Shown piece after piece: positions 1-7,863 of a stretch of 40,856 nucleotides of DNA. The notes beneath the pieces were generated by a model. It saw nothing but the letters and a program-made list of their open reading frames with translations. It was not told where the DNA came from and did no database searches. Source of the stretch: Nitrospinaceae bacterium (GTDB lineage Bacteria > Nitrospinota > Nitrospinia > Nitrospinales > VA-1); assembly GCA_029261655.1 (NCBI GenBank), contig JAJDAY010000007.1, forward strand, positions 1 to 40,856, given 5' to 3'. Position 1 is the first letter of the stretch. Each line of letters opens with the position of its first letter. Both the position numbers and the translations under genes were made by a program.

Positions 1-540
1 ATCCTCGGAACGTCTTTCATGCCTTACCTGCAGAATGTCGCGGGTTTGACCGGCGTGAACTATCGTTTAGAACCCTGGAGCTATCGTGAAGACGAAGGTT
101 GTGAACTTGGTAATATGTTCACTCCTTGTGTGGCCGCAGACAGCGACCCCGCAACCCCTGTGCTGAAAGCGCATGCGGGTGACCGGGTCATGATCAATGT
201 CTTCGGAGCGCACAACGAGCAGAACCAGATGTTCAACCTCGACGGTCATCAGTGGCGGCGCCACTTGAATCAGGTAGGTTCTGATATGATCGACGTTGAG
301 GAGTTCGGTGGCGGTGAGTACATCCAGGCGTTTTTCACGGCTGGCGGTACTTATCAGAACCCCGGAACCTACCTCTGGTTGAACGCCCGAACCCCTTACC
401 AGCAGGCGGGGCAATGGGGTTATTTCAAGGTTCTGCCAGCAGGTGAGAGGTCGATTCTGCCTTTGGGATCAGCAAGCCCCAAGGGAGTGAAATCAGCTTC
501 CAACCCTGAGGAGAACGATCGGTTATCAATGAATCGATAA
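1..540 (+). CDS. C-terminal part of a multicopper-oxidase/cupredoxin-like protein (5' truncated)
   Basis: The reading frame is open from base 1, so the gene starts upstream of the window and only its last 179 residues are visible. A cupredoxin-like stretch contains an EQNQMFNLDGHQW segment, like the H-x-F-x-x-H-G-H-x-W region of multicopper oxidases. It is followed by G-T-Y-L-W-L-N and Q-W-G-Y-F-K-V, which match the last strands of a cupredoxin fold. The Cys of a type-1 copper site is absent from this last domain, so this domain by itself is probably structural or a degenerate copper site. Large multicopper oxidases of this general form occur in nitrifiers and related bacteria. A strong terminator follows directly. 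The family call is moderate; substrate and total length are not visible. Confidence 0.6.
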   Translation: MLGTSFMPYLQNVAGLTGVNYRLEPWSYREDEGCELGNMFTPCVAADSDPATPVLKAHAGDRVMINVFGAHNEQNQMFNLDGHQWRRHLNQVGSDMIDVEEFGGGEYIQAFFTAGGTYQNPGTYLWLNARTPYQQAGQWGYFKVLPAGERSILPLGSASPKGVKSASNPEENDRLSMNR

Positions 541-558
541 CCCGATAAGTTTCAATCT

Positions 559-593
559 AAAGGGAGTCCGATTTTTCGGGCTCCCTTTTTTTT
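559..593 (+). terminator. Rho-independent terminator of the multicopper-oxidase-like gene
   Basis: GGGAG (562-566) pairs with CTCCC (581-585) and CCGA (568-571) with TCGG (576-579). A T-G wobble sits between the two helices and the loop is TTTT. Eight T residues follow (586-593). It lies 18 bases after the stop codon. Confidence 0.9.
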
Positions 594-720
594 GGAGTGA
601 AAGCCCGCAAAAATCATTTTTGATGAATGTAATGCTGAATTGAGCTATTATTTCCAAAATTTTGCCATGTATATTCTGATCGTTTTAATGATGGCCTTGA
701 ATAATTATTGAACGAATCCT

Positions 721-2007
721 ATGATTTTGCGTATTTTTACATTGGGTACCGTGCTACTTCTTATTCTCGGCTCTAATCCCGCAGTGTGGGCCGGTGGCGG
801 GGATGACTCAGTGGATTTGAATAGAAAAACTTCCCCCGATCTGATCCAGAAAGGAAAACCCCTGTTCGCCCATTATTGCGCCCATTGTCATGGGCTTGCT
901 GGGGACGGAGACGGATTCAACGCGGAATTTCTGGACAAGGAACCGGCGGAATTATCGGGTTCAAAATTTCAGGCTAAAAAAACCAACCATCAGATATATA
1001 AAGTAATAAGTCAGGGTGGAGCCAGTGCCCGTAAATCGCATTTGATGCCGGTGTTTGGCAAGACCCTGTCCGAAGCCGAGATATGGGCGCTGGTGGCCTA
1101 TGTCAGGGACCTTGGCACGGATGGTTCTAATCCCGTCTTTTTGCCCGATGGCGTGAACCGGGATCGCCCTTTAGATAGTTCCGTTTCAAAGGAGGACCTG
1201 CAATCGTTTAATAAATGGTTTGAGGATGAAGGTGGCAATGAGTCCTCGATTCGGGCGGGAGAAAAATTATTCAGAAAAAAAAAGAGCTGTATCGCCTGTC
1301 ACCAGCTGGAAGATGAGGATGAAAAAACGGGCGGAAGAATCGGTCCCGATCTTTCTCAGGCAGGCGTTCGTTACGGGCCTCAATGGTTGTATGCGTGGAT
1401 CATGAACCCCCATGCTTACAAGCCGAAAACAAAAATGCCCAATATGGCCGTTGTCTCTGAAGAGGCCCGAGTCCTGTCGGCTTTCTTGAGCGGATTGGGT
1501 TCGGAAAATAAAGAGACCCCTGAAGATTGGAAACCTTTAATAGAGACTGCTGGAAATTCTGAAACAGGGAAAAAACTTTTTTTTGATTCTGAAGGTAAAG
1601 TCTATTGTTCCAAATGTCATCGTATTACTGGTGACGGGGGGACGGTAGGCCCTGACTTGAGCTTTGTAGGAACCCGTCGTACGCCGTCATTTTTATTGGA
1701 ATCCATTCTGGACCCCAAAGCGGCGATCACCTCCGGGTATTCAACCGTGCTCATTTTGACCAAGGAAAGAAAGTTTATAACCGGTGTTTTGAAATTTGAA
1801 GATGATTCCGGGGTGAATATTGTCGATAAGGAAGGTAATGATTTGGTCATCCCCAAGAATGAGATCAAAAAATATAAAACTCAGAAAATTTCCATGATGC
1901 CGGAGAACTTCAAGGATCTTCTTGAAGTGCAGGAGATCGCGGACATTCTGGCTTACCTGACATCACTGAAGTTACCAGAGTTTTCCGGGGGGTCTGCGCC
2001 AGAGTAA
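721..2007 (+). CDS. Secreted triheme cytochrome c with a C-terminal Planctomycete/Verrucomicrobia-type haem-binding domain
   Basis: The 428-residue protein starts with a signal peptide (residues 1-24, cleavage near VWA-GG), so it is exported and matured in the periplasm. Three c-type haem motifs are visible: CAHCH at 53-57, CIACH at 190-194 and CSKCH at 296-300. The first two sit in ordinary class I cytochrome domains. The third domain has the features of the TIGR02603 haem-binding family: GPDL, LLESILDP, a G-Y-S-T-V strand, and an S-M-M-P motif as the likely distal ligand. The role is presumably periplasmic electron transfer; the partner is unknown. The gene stands alone, between a terminator and a convergent gene. 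No strong Shine-Dalgarno sequence is seen. Confidence 0.85.
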   Translation: MILRIFTLGTVLLLILGSNPAVWAGGGDDSVDLNRKTSPDLIQKGKPLFAHYCAHCHGLAGDGDGFNAEFLDKEPAELSGSKFQAKKTNHQIYKVISQGGASARKSHLMPVFGKTLSEAEIWALVAYVRDLGTDGSNPVFLPDGVNRDRPLDSSVSKEDLQSFNKWFEDEGGNESSIRAGEKLFRKKKSCIACHQLEDEDEKTGGRIGPDLSQAGVRYGPQWLYAWIMNPHAYKPKTKMPNMAVVSEEARVLSAFLSGLGSENKETPEDWKPLIETAGNSETGKKLFFDSEGKVYCSKCHRITGDGGTVGPDLSFVGTRRTPSFLLESILDPKAAITSGYSTVLILTKERKFITGVLKFEDDSGVNIVDKEGNDLVIPKNEIKKYKTQKISMMPENFKDLLEVQEIADILAYLTSLKLPEFSGGSAPE

Positions 2008-2010
2008 GCG

Positions 2011-2032
2011 CTTCAACCGTGAAGTTTTAATT
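2011..2032 (+). terminator. Possible weak terminator after the triheme cytochrome
   Basis: CTTCA (2011-2015) and TGAAG (2020-2024) form a 5-bp hairpin with an ACCG loop, followed by TTTTAATT. It lies 4 bases after the stop and in the 45-bp gap between two convergent genes. The stem is short, so the call is tentative. Confidence 0.4.
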
Positions 2033-2052
2033 GAACCCGGCACCTTGTTTTT

Positions 2053-2865
2053 TTAAGGTCCAATCTCGGCGACGATGCGAAGAGGCGCTCCACTGCCATT
2101 GCCGATCAGCATGGGAAGGGCAATGACCCTAAAGCCTTTGGGAGGCAACGTTGCCAATTGGCAGACATTTTCGAAACCGGGAATATTGGCTGCGCCAAAT
2201 ACCTGGTGGGCCGGAAAATCTTTGGACTGGCCGTAGTCAAGACTGGGAGTGTCCAGGCCGACTGCCGCCACCTTTCTTTCATGAGACAACAATTCTGCCG
2301 CTTCTTTACTGAAGCCGGGAAAATGCAGATTGGCTACATCGCCCGGCTTGTCAGTGCCAAGGTATAGTTTTTTATTTGGCCAGAATGCCTCCCACCCCGT
2401 AAGTACCAGAACAATGCTTCCCTTAGCTATACGGCCATGGGTTTTTTCCCAGTTGAGGATGTCTTCTGGCAGGATGCGTGTATCCGGGTTGTCCTTTGCC
2501 CGAGCGCGAATATCAATGACTACGCCTGGGGCGATCAAACTCTCGAGAGGGATGTCGTCTATGTGCCACCGACCCTCTGCGAAATGCGCGGGAGCGTCCA
2601 GGTGGGTGCCGCCGTGTTCGGAAGCTGTGAGGTCGTTCGACTCGTACCAGTAACCTTTATCGGTGCGTCCAGAGAATACCGATTCCAGATGGAAGGTCTT
2701 ATTGGTTGGCCAGTAGATGGTGGTCTCATCGAATGGATGGGTCAAGTCTACTAATTGCGGCTCGGCATAAAGCGGGTTGGCAGGGAGAGCTAACACCAAA
2801 AGTGCGTGAAAGGCACACAACAGACGGAACTTACATTTCCATAGATTTGCCTTGACTCGTTCCAT
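2053..2865 (-). CDS. Secreted cyclase-family (KynB-like) metal-dependent hydrolase
   Basis: This 270-residue protein carries the family signature H-x-G-T-H-x-D-x-P-x-H-F as HGGTHLDAPAHF (residues 84-95), which supplies the metal-binding His and Asp residues of PF04199. Kynurenine formamidase KynB is the best known member, but many relatives act on other amides, lactones or esters. I chose the start at 2865 because AAAGGA lies 8 bases upstream and because a clean signal peptide follows (about residues 1-34, ending LYA). The frame stays open to 3039, but that extension looks non-coding. Export is unusual for a KynB-type tryptophan enzyme and no tryptophan genes are nearby. The exact substrate therefore cannot be assigned. 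Confidence 0.8.
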   Translation of the reverse strand: MERVKANLWKCKFRLLCAFHALLVLALPANPLYAEPQLVDLTHPFDETTIYWPTNKTFHLESVFSGRTDKGYWYESNDLTASEHGGTHLDAPAHFAEGRWHIDDIPLESLIAPGVVIDIRARAKDNPDTRILPEDILNWEKTHGRIAKGSIVLVLTGWEAFWPNKKLYLGTDKPGDVANLHFPGFSKEAAELLSHERKVAAVGLDTPSLDYGQSKDFPAHQVFGAANIPGFENVCQLATLPPKGFRVIALPMLIGNGSGAPLRIVAEIGP

Positions 2866-3173
2866 AATGAAGTCCTTTGATACGAAGCAATTCATATTTT
2901 TTATCCACACGTTCGCTTTGGGTCGGAAGCCGACATTCGCCAACGACTTAAAATCTCTTTTTAAATACTTTAAATTGTTATTTATGCATTGCGTCAGCAT
3001 CTCTGACCATCTTGGGTAATATCTCATTGTCGAGATCATTTGGCGGGATATCCTTTGGATAGGTGAATATCCATTGGAGAAGGATCTGTCTCCTTCTCGG
3101 TCAACCTGAAAGTGAAACCGTTAATGGACGTTGCTGTTTTATTTTTGAGGTTTATTTCCCAGGTCATGATTTA
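2866..3173. other. Intergenic region with one hairpin, no gene seen
   Basis: This 308-bp stretch separates two leftward genes. A perfect 8-bp hairpin, GAGAAGGA (3077-3084) with TCCTTCTC (3091-3098), lacks a U tract on either strand. An open frame over 2866-3039 is in phase with the cyclase gene but lacks a good start and is probably not translated. Confidence 0.5.
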
Positions 3174-3740
3174 TTAGGACAATGCTTCTCTGAGATCCTG
3201 ACGGAGGGATGAAAAAATTTTTTTCAAAGCATCAAACGAAGATTGCCGAACGGCGGATTTCATTGCAAATGCACCTCCCCAAAACATTTTAGCTCCCTGC
3301 TTCATCCCTGTTTCAGTATAAGTTTTTTCCAATAAAACACTTTTATCATCTCCATAGACTTTAGCAGTCACTGTAATAGTTGCCTGGAAACTTGCAAATA
3401 CATATTTTGGGACCCCTATTTTCATAGTGATATTGGGAGTTCCCTGTTGAGGTTCTTGCGAAACTTCCACGAATTCATAACTTTCGAACATTTGCGGAAA
3501 TTCAATATCCGCAACCTGTTTGACCATCTGACCGGGCTGGGCATTCCAATCTTGCCCAATCCCAGTCATCCACGACTTAATCGTAACCTCATCATTCAGG
3601 GTTTTACTATCCATGACGACTGTCATTTTCCTATCGTATTTCTGGGTGTCGATTGAATAGTCTATATCCTGGAATGATATTTGATGGGCCGCGCACCCCG
3701 CCAACATAAAAACCATAACAATCAATATGAGTTTTCGCAT
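3174..3740 (-). CDS. Lipoprotein of unknown function
   Basis: The 188-residue product begins with a lipoprotein signal peptide and an LAGC lipobox (Cys16), so it should be lipid-anchored, probably to the outer membrane. I prefer the ATG at 3740 over the in-frame GTG at 3767: GGAGGT lies just upstream of it, and the lipoprotein signal then begins at residue 1. The mature part looks like a small beta-rich domain (alternating strands such as TIKSWMTG and ITVTAKVYG) followed by a C-terminal helix. I do not recognise a named family. It stands alone, with no obvious operon partner, and nothing in the context suggests a function. Confidence 0.7.
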   Translation of the reverse strand: MRKLILIVMVFMLAGCAAHQISFQDIDYSIDTQKYDRKMTVVMDSKTLNDEVTIKSWMTGIGQDWNAQPGQMVKQVADIEFPQMFESYEFVEVSQEPQQGTPNITMKIGVPKYVFASFQATITVTAKVYGDDKSVLLEKTYTETGMKQGAKMFWGGAFAMKSAVRQSSFDALKKIFSSLRQDLREALS

Positions 3741-4070
3741 GTGACCTCCGTAATGTGTGATTTTCACCCCACCACCTCGACACGTTCATTCTCGCTGATC
3801 CAATCAATTAACCTTCGTTTCTTAGGCTTGTGGATTGGGATGCAGGAAAACAGTTCATCTTAATCATGATTATAACCTGATCCCCAAAGGACCTGAAGAA
3901 CTATAAGGGGGGTGAGCAGGATAGGGCTCACCCATATTTGGGCTTTATTAGCTGTTAAATTGGGGAACAAAAATTAATTCAAATTATATATATTGCATAA
4001 ATCGCTTGAAATGGAATAGGCTAAAAATAGGATTCAAAACAGTTAAAATACTATAAAAAAGGAGAATACT
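3741..4070. other. Divergent intergenic region with a GC-rich hairpin
   Basis: This 330-bp gap lies between the leftward lipoprotein gene and the rightward small secreted protein. GGGTGAGC (3910-3917) and GCTCACCC (3926-3933) form a perfect 8-bp hairpin with an 8-base loop but no adjoining U tract. The last 130 bp are very AT-rich and hold a possible promoter. No ORF with a credible start was seen. Confidence 0.5.
4006..4033 (+). promoter_or_regulatory. Possible sigma-70 promoter for the small secreted protein
   Basis: TTGAAA (4006-4011) and TAGGAT (4028-4033) are separated by 16 bases and lie about 40 bases upstream of the start codon. The -10 match is modest. Confidence 0.35.
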
Positions 4071-4373
4071 ATGGTTAAAAAATTATTACTCATTATATTC
4101 GTAATATTTTTGTTTCCGGCTATATCGTTAGCGGATGATGAAAAAACAAAAGGGATGAGCATCGATGAAGTGAAAAGTCATATTGCCAATAAAATGGATA
4201 AAAAAATAGCTATTCTAAATACTTTTAAATCCTGTGTCAGTTCCGCTGATTCCCATGACGCTATTAAATCCTGTCGTCAACAAAAGAAAGAATCCATGAA
4301 AGCCATCAAGGGCGAGCATAAGGGAAAAAGAAAAGGTGAGCGGAAAAAACATCGAAGGGGTGATGATAATTAA
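4071..4373 (+). CDS. Small secreted protein with a strongly basic C-terminus, unknown function
   Basis: The 100-residue protein has a good ribosome site (AAAGGAGA, about 6 bases before the ATG) and a typical signal peptide ending near SLA-DD (residues 1-21). The mature part is short and helical, with two Cys residues that could form a disulfide (in SCVSS and SCRQQ). It ends in a run rich in Lys, Arg, His and Gly (KGKRKGERKKHRRG). Such tails can bind polyanions or metals, but nothing here proves that. It has no operon partner and I do not recognise a family. The signal peptide and ribosome site make it very likely to be a real gene. Confidence 0.7.
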   Translation: MVKKLLLIIFVIFLFPAISLADDEKTKGMSIDEVKSHIANKMDKKIAILNTFKSCVSSADSHDAIKSCRQQKKESMKAIKGEHKGKRKGERKKHRRGDDN

Positions 4374-4824
4374 GACTTATAATATGGTTGAACCCATTTT
4401 TTAACCGGACTTACTCAAGGGGCTACATACAGTGGCCCCTTGCATGAGAGTATGTGGGAAGCTCAGTCGCAGGCGGAAGACTTAAATTAACAAAAACCGT
4501 CTAACAGAGGTTGAGCATTCCATAGTGAAACAGGCCGCCGATTCACGAAGTGGTATCAACGTGGATATTCGGCAAAAAGCGGGCATTCCTTATCCCGGTT
4601 CGCTCGTTCCTAAAAGCTTAACGCCGCGCCAAGGTTTCTGTTCACACCCCAAACCCGCTCAAATCAAAAGCTCAAAAAAGGAGCGTTTGACGCGGTCCCA
4701 CCCGATTGTATTCATATTCATTATGCCCATATCGGCTTGCCGGATTGACTGTTAAGGCTATTAAGCCCACAATTCGTTTGCAGGATGCCGATGCTATTTA
4801 TCTATAGAAAATTTGAATATTGAA
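4374..4824. other. Intergenic region, no convincing gene
   Basis: The 451-bp gap contains a hairpin with CAAGGGGC (4416-4423) pairing with GCCCCTTG (4435-4442) and no U tract. A 76-codon frame at 4525-4755 starts with GTG, lacks a ribosome site and is full of Pro, Ser and Lys without a recognisable fold. Its base composition is richer in G and C than the flanks, so it might be an old gene remnant, but I cannot name it. Confidence 0.45.
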
Positions 4825-5811
4825 ATGAATACCAAATCACACAAACTAGTTCTCACAGTTATTATTTTATTTTTATTTTCCGCGAGTGGTTGCGTTAATG
4901 TTGATACAGCCACTAATAAGGCCGACCCTCGTCCGCAACCAGATGTAGTCAATGAATATTGGAAAAACGGAAAATTAAAAAGTAAGGCGCAGTACAACAA
5001 AGACGGAGCAGAAGACGGACTTTGGACTGAATGGTATGAAAACGGAAATATATTATTTGAATTGGAATTCAAAGATGGAAAAAAAGACGGTCTTTCGACC
5101 CGTTGGTTTGAAAACGGAAAGAAATCTTCCGAAGACCATTTCAAAGATGGAAAACTGGATGGCCGTTCGACCAGATGGTATAAAGACGGAAATAAATTAT
5201 TTGAATCGCATCATAAAAATGGAAAACTGGAAGGTCTTTCAACCAGCTGGTATGGAAATGGTGAGAAAGAATTTGAGAAAAACTATAAAAACGGAATAGA
5301 GGAAGGACTCGTAACTAACTGGTCCATTGATGGAGAGAAAATCTCTGAAGTTCATTACAAAGATGGGAAAAAAGACGGTCTTGCGACCCGCTGGTATAAA
5401 AACGGAAATAAAGCTTCTGAAGACCATTACAAAGTTGAAATACTGGATGGCCGTTCGACCAAGTGGTATGAGAATGGACAAAAAGAATTTGAGAAAGATT
5501 ATAAAAACGGAATAGAGGAAGGACTCGTAACCAAATGGTCCATTGATGGAGAGAAAATGTCCGAAGTGCATTGCAAAGATGGGAAAAAAGATGGCCTTGC
5601 GACCCGCTGGTATAAAAACGGAAAGAAATCTTCTGAAGACCATTATGAAGCAGGAAAGCTGGATGGCCGTTCGACCAAGTGGTATGAGAATGGACGGAAA
5701 GAATTTGAGAAAAACTTCAAAAATGGATTAGAACAAGGACTTTGGACTGAATGGTCCATAGAGGGGAAGAAAACATTTCAGGGAAAATTCATAGACGGTA
5801 ACGAACAATAG
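4825..5811 (+). CDS. MORN-2 (YwqK-like) repeat lipoprotein
   Basis: The protein has a lipoprotein signal with an SASGC lipobox (Cys23 from the ATG at 4825; an in-frame TTG at 4813 would add four residues). The rest is almost entirely repeats of the MORN-2/YwqK type (PF07661). Each repeat is 24 residues with the pattern W-Y-x-N-G-x-K-x-x-E-x-x-Y-K-x-G-x-x-x-G-L. Twelve units fit with no insertion or deletion. From 5248 they fall into a three-unit super-repeat (W-Y-E-N-G, W-S-I-D-G, W-Y-K-N-G). MORN-2 proteins form long beta-hairpin arrays that bind partners or lipids, and some bacterial ones are antitoxin-like. Here the anchored, exported form suggests a surface or periplasmic scaffold. No toxin gene is adjacent. 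Confidence 0.85.
   Translation: MNTKSHKLVLTVIILFLFSASGCVNVDTATNKADPRPQPDVVNEYWKNGKLKSKAQYNKDGAEDGLWTEWYENGNILFELEFKDGKKDGLSTRWFENGKKSSEDHFKDGKLDGRSTRWYKDGNKLFESHHKNGKLEGLSTSWYGNGEKEFEKNYKNGIEEGLVTNWSIDGEKISEVHYKDGKKDGLATRWYKNGNKASEDHYKVEILDGRSTKWYENGQKEFEKDYKNGIEEGLVTKWSIDGEKMSEVHCKDGKKDGLATRWYKNGKKSSEDHYEAGKLDGRSTKWYENGRKEFEKNFKNGLEQGLWTEWSIEGKKTFQGKFIDGNEQ
4960..5811 (+). repeat. In-frame 72-bp tandem repeat with a 216-bp higher-order period
   Basis: The conserved TGG (Trp) codon recurs exactly every 72 bp from 4960 to 5752, giving twelve units, the last truncated by the stop. From 5248 the sequence repeats more closely every 216 bp (5248, 5464, 5680), with long near-identical blocks. This points to recent duplication of a three-unit block. 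Confidence 0.9.
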
Positions 5812-5862
5812 TTTTTGAGTGGCCACTCCCCCTCCACTTCATCCCCGTATAAAAACCTGACG

Positions 5863-7863
5863 TTATTCCAGTATCATTTCAAACCAGCTGGAGATGGCTT
5901 TTTTAGTTCCTTCTTCTCCTTGCGACCCATCCCAGACATTAAAAGCAATCGGAATTTTTACCGCTTTCGCAAACTGAACATCATTTTCCACATCGTCTGT
6001 TTTGAGCTTTCGACTCAAAACCAGGGAGTATCGCCCGAAGCGATAATCTGCGTAGGAAAGAATCAAATGGTTTTCTTTGGGTTGCGTCGTCCATTGTTTG
6101 AGACCGGTGGCATTCATTTCTAAAACCCCGTTAGGGTGAGACTGCCACTTCCACAGGTTCACCGGACGCTTGGAGTCTCCATTCAAAAAGTAGGGCCTCT
6201 CACCGCTTTCGTCCAGAGTGACCGGGAATTGAACGGCCAGGGCATCAGGAAATTCCTGGGCTTCTATTGGTTTTCTGGCTTCTTCTTTCTCAGGCTCATC
6301 GATCCGTAAATGTTCCGGCAGGGGAGGGGGTGGCGATTCTTCCACGGAAGCCGTTTGGGCCAGAATGGGGTCATACGAAGGGTCGTCCCAATGAAGATAA
6401 ATGGATATCACGTCATTGTTATGAACGGCTTTCACGACAATATTGTCAACGCCGGGAAAATATAATTTCTCCGCATCCAGCACCTGCCCGCCCAGAGGGA
6501 TGAAAAAAGACTCCACACTTCTCCAGGCCGGGTTCATTGGCGTTGAGGGAACTTCTCCTTCAATACTTTTGACAGTGATGACTTTTTTTAAGACAGGTTT
6601 TTTGGGAGGCGACAAGGTCTGGACATAATTGACGATATCCCAGATCTGCTGGTCGTTGAATATTCTGGGAGAAAATCGCGGCATGGAGGTGGTTGAGAGA
6701 CCGGTGCGAAGCGTCATGAAAAGTTGCTTGCGCGAATTACCCCGCCTGAAAGTCCACGGTTTGCCGAGATTCCTCGGCCAGATGGCGTCTGAATCGAGGT
6801 CCACAATTTTATGGGTGGAAGCGCCGTCGCTTCGTCCTCTCACGCCGTGACAACCGGAACAGTTTTGCAGGAAAAGTTCTTTGCCGTCTGCCAGGCTTTC
6901 CAACGTGAAGGGAGGAGGATCGGGAATCAGGATCGGTTCGTGTTTTTTTCCTTTGTCCTCAAATCGTTTAAATTTGCGCCCCAGGCTTTTGAGGTACAAA
7001 ACCAGGCTCCACCGGTCCGATGTGGAAAGATGACTCCAGCCCGGCATGGTGGTTCCGGTCATGCCGAGCGTGATCCTGTCGAAAATATCCTGGTCGGTGG
7101 GAATTTTTCCGAATGCGGTGGACCTTATTTTGATATGGCTTTTAGTGAAATTTCTAGGTTGAGGACTGGAATATTTTGCTGAGGGGCCATCCCCCTTGCC
7201 GGAGTCTCCATGGCAATAGGCACATTTTTCAAGATGCAACTCCCTGCCTCGTTCCAGGCTGGGTTTGAGGTCAATCTTCTGTGGTTCCGGGTACTTCCTT
7301 TCAGACGCTCTGGAAAATATAAAAAGAATGACTTTCCAGACTTCATCTTCTGTAAGTTGATTTTCCCAGGCTGGCATGGATGAATTCCAGGGAGCGAATT
7401 TTTTCGGCAGTCCCGGCCCCCCCTTCATGATTCGCCAGTAGGCATAAGATTCGGGAAGATCGATTACAGAATTCGTGTGCGTGAAGTCGGCAGGGGGCGG
7501 AAAAAAACGTTCCCCCAAAAGACCTTTGCCGTCCAGATGGTCTCCATGACAAAAAAAACATTTCTTAAAATAAACCGCTCCGCCTTCATGAATATTTTTG
7601 GCTAAATTGGCTTGATCCTGACGCAGGGGATTTTGCAAATCTTTCAAGACGACTGTCTTGCCCTGAACCATGATGGAATCCGGCATATCGCCGATAGCGG
7701 GCAGGGCGAAAGCCAGGGTAGAAACGGGGTGGACTACAAGAAAGCCGACAATAGCGCAAGCCGCAGGAAACCTGAAGAGGGAAACAGGGCCTACTCCCAT
7801 CAGTTTCAGGAACCCATGCCATAATCTCGCAATGGTTTTGTATGGAAGTGAGGTCGCAGTCAT
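5863..7863 (-). CDS. Triheme cytochrome c fused to an ethylbenzene-dehydrogenase-type haem b domain
   Basis: The 666-residue protein has an N-terminal hydrophobic segment (about residues 34-54) that may be a signal peptide or anchor. Three class I cytochrome domains follow, with CFFCH (102-106), CAYCH (214-218) and CSGCH (335-339). The C-terminal part (about 435-660) resembles the PF09459 domain found in the gamma subunits of DMSO-reductase-family enzymes such as EbdC, and in NxrC-like proteins. It shows DALAVQFPV, Y-F-L-N-G-D and P-V-N-L-W-K-W. The likely role is to carry electrons between a periplasmic oxidoreductase and the respiratory chain. It is last in a leftward operon; its start overlaps the upstream stop (ATGA at 7860-7863). 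The usual Met of an F-L-M-G-D motif reads Asn here, so haem b ligation may differ. Confidence 0.85.
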   Translation of the reverse strand: MTATSLPYKTIARLWHGFLKLMGVGPVSLFRFPAACAIVGFLVVHPVSTLAFALPAIGDMPDSIMVQGKTVVLKDLQNPLRQDQANLAKNIHEGGAVYFKKCFFCHGDHLDGKGLLGERFFPPPADFTHTNSVIDLPESYAYWRIMKGGPGLPKKFAPWNSSMPAWENQLTEDEVWKVILFIFSRASERKYPEPQKIDLKPSLERGRELHLEKCAYCHGDSGKGDGPSAKYSSPQPRNFTKSHIKIRSTAFGKIPTDQDIFDRITLGMTGTTMPGWSHLSTSDRWSLVLYLKSLGRKFKRFEDKGKKHEPILIPDPPPFTLESLADGKELFLQNCSGCHGVRGRSDGASTHKIVDLDSDAIWPRNLGKPWTFRRGNSRKQLFMTLRTGLSTTSMPRFSPRIFNDQQIWDIVNYVQTLSPPKKPVLKKVITVKSIEGEVPSTPMNPAWRSVESFFIPLGGQVLDAEKLYFPGVDNIVVKAVHNNDVISIYLHWDDPSYDPILAQTASVEESPPPPLPEHLRIDEPEKEEARKPIEAQEFPDALAVQFPVTLDESGERPYFLNGDSKRPVNLWKWQSHPNGVLEMNATGLKQWTTQPKENHLILSYADYRFGRYSLVLSRKLKTDDVENDVQFAKAVKIPIAFNVWDGSQGEEGTKKAISSWFEMILE

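Noticed and set aside
2866..3039. N-terminal extension of the cyclase-family gene to 3039
   Set aside because: The start at 2865 has a ribosome site and begins a clean signal peptide. The extension would bury that signal inside the protein.
4525..4755. A 76-codon open frame in the gap before the MORN lipoprotein
   Set aside because: GTG start without a ribosome site, no signal peptide or recognisable fold, and low-complexity composition. Treated as non-coding or a possible remnant.
5239..5643. Minus-strand frame opposite the MORN repeats
   Set aside because: Its repetitive Phe/Ile-rich translation is simply the shadow of the repeat codons.
4960..5811. CRISPR-like or non-coding tandem repeat
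   Set aside because: The repeats are contiguous, in frame, without spacers, and encode MORN-2 units.
5817..5828. GAGTGGCCACTC palindrome between convergent genes as an operator or terminator
   Set aside because: A 12-bp palindrome with no loop and no U tract, found once only. It may be chance.
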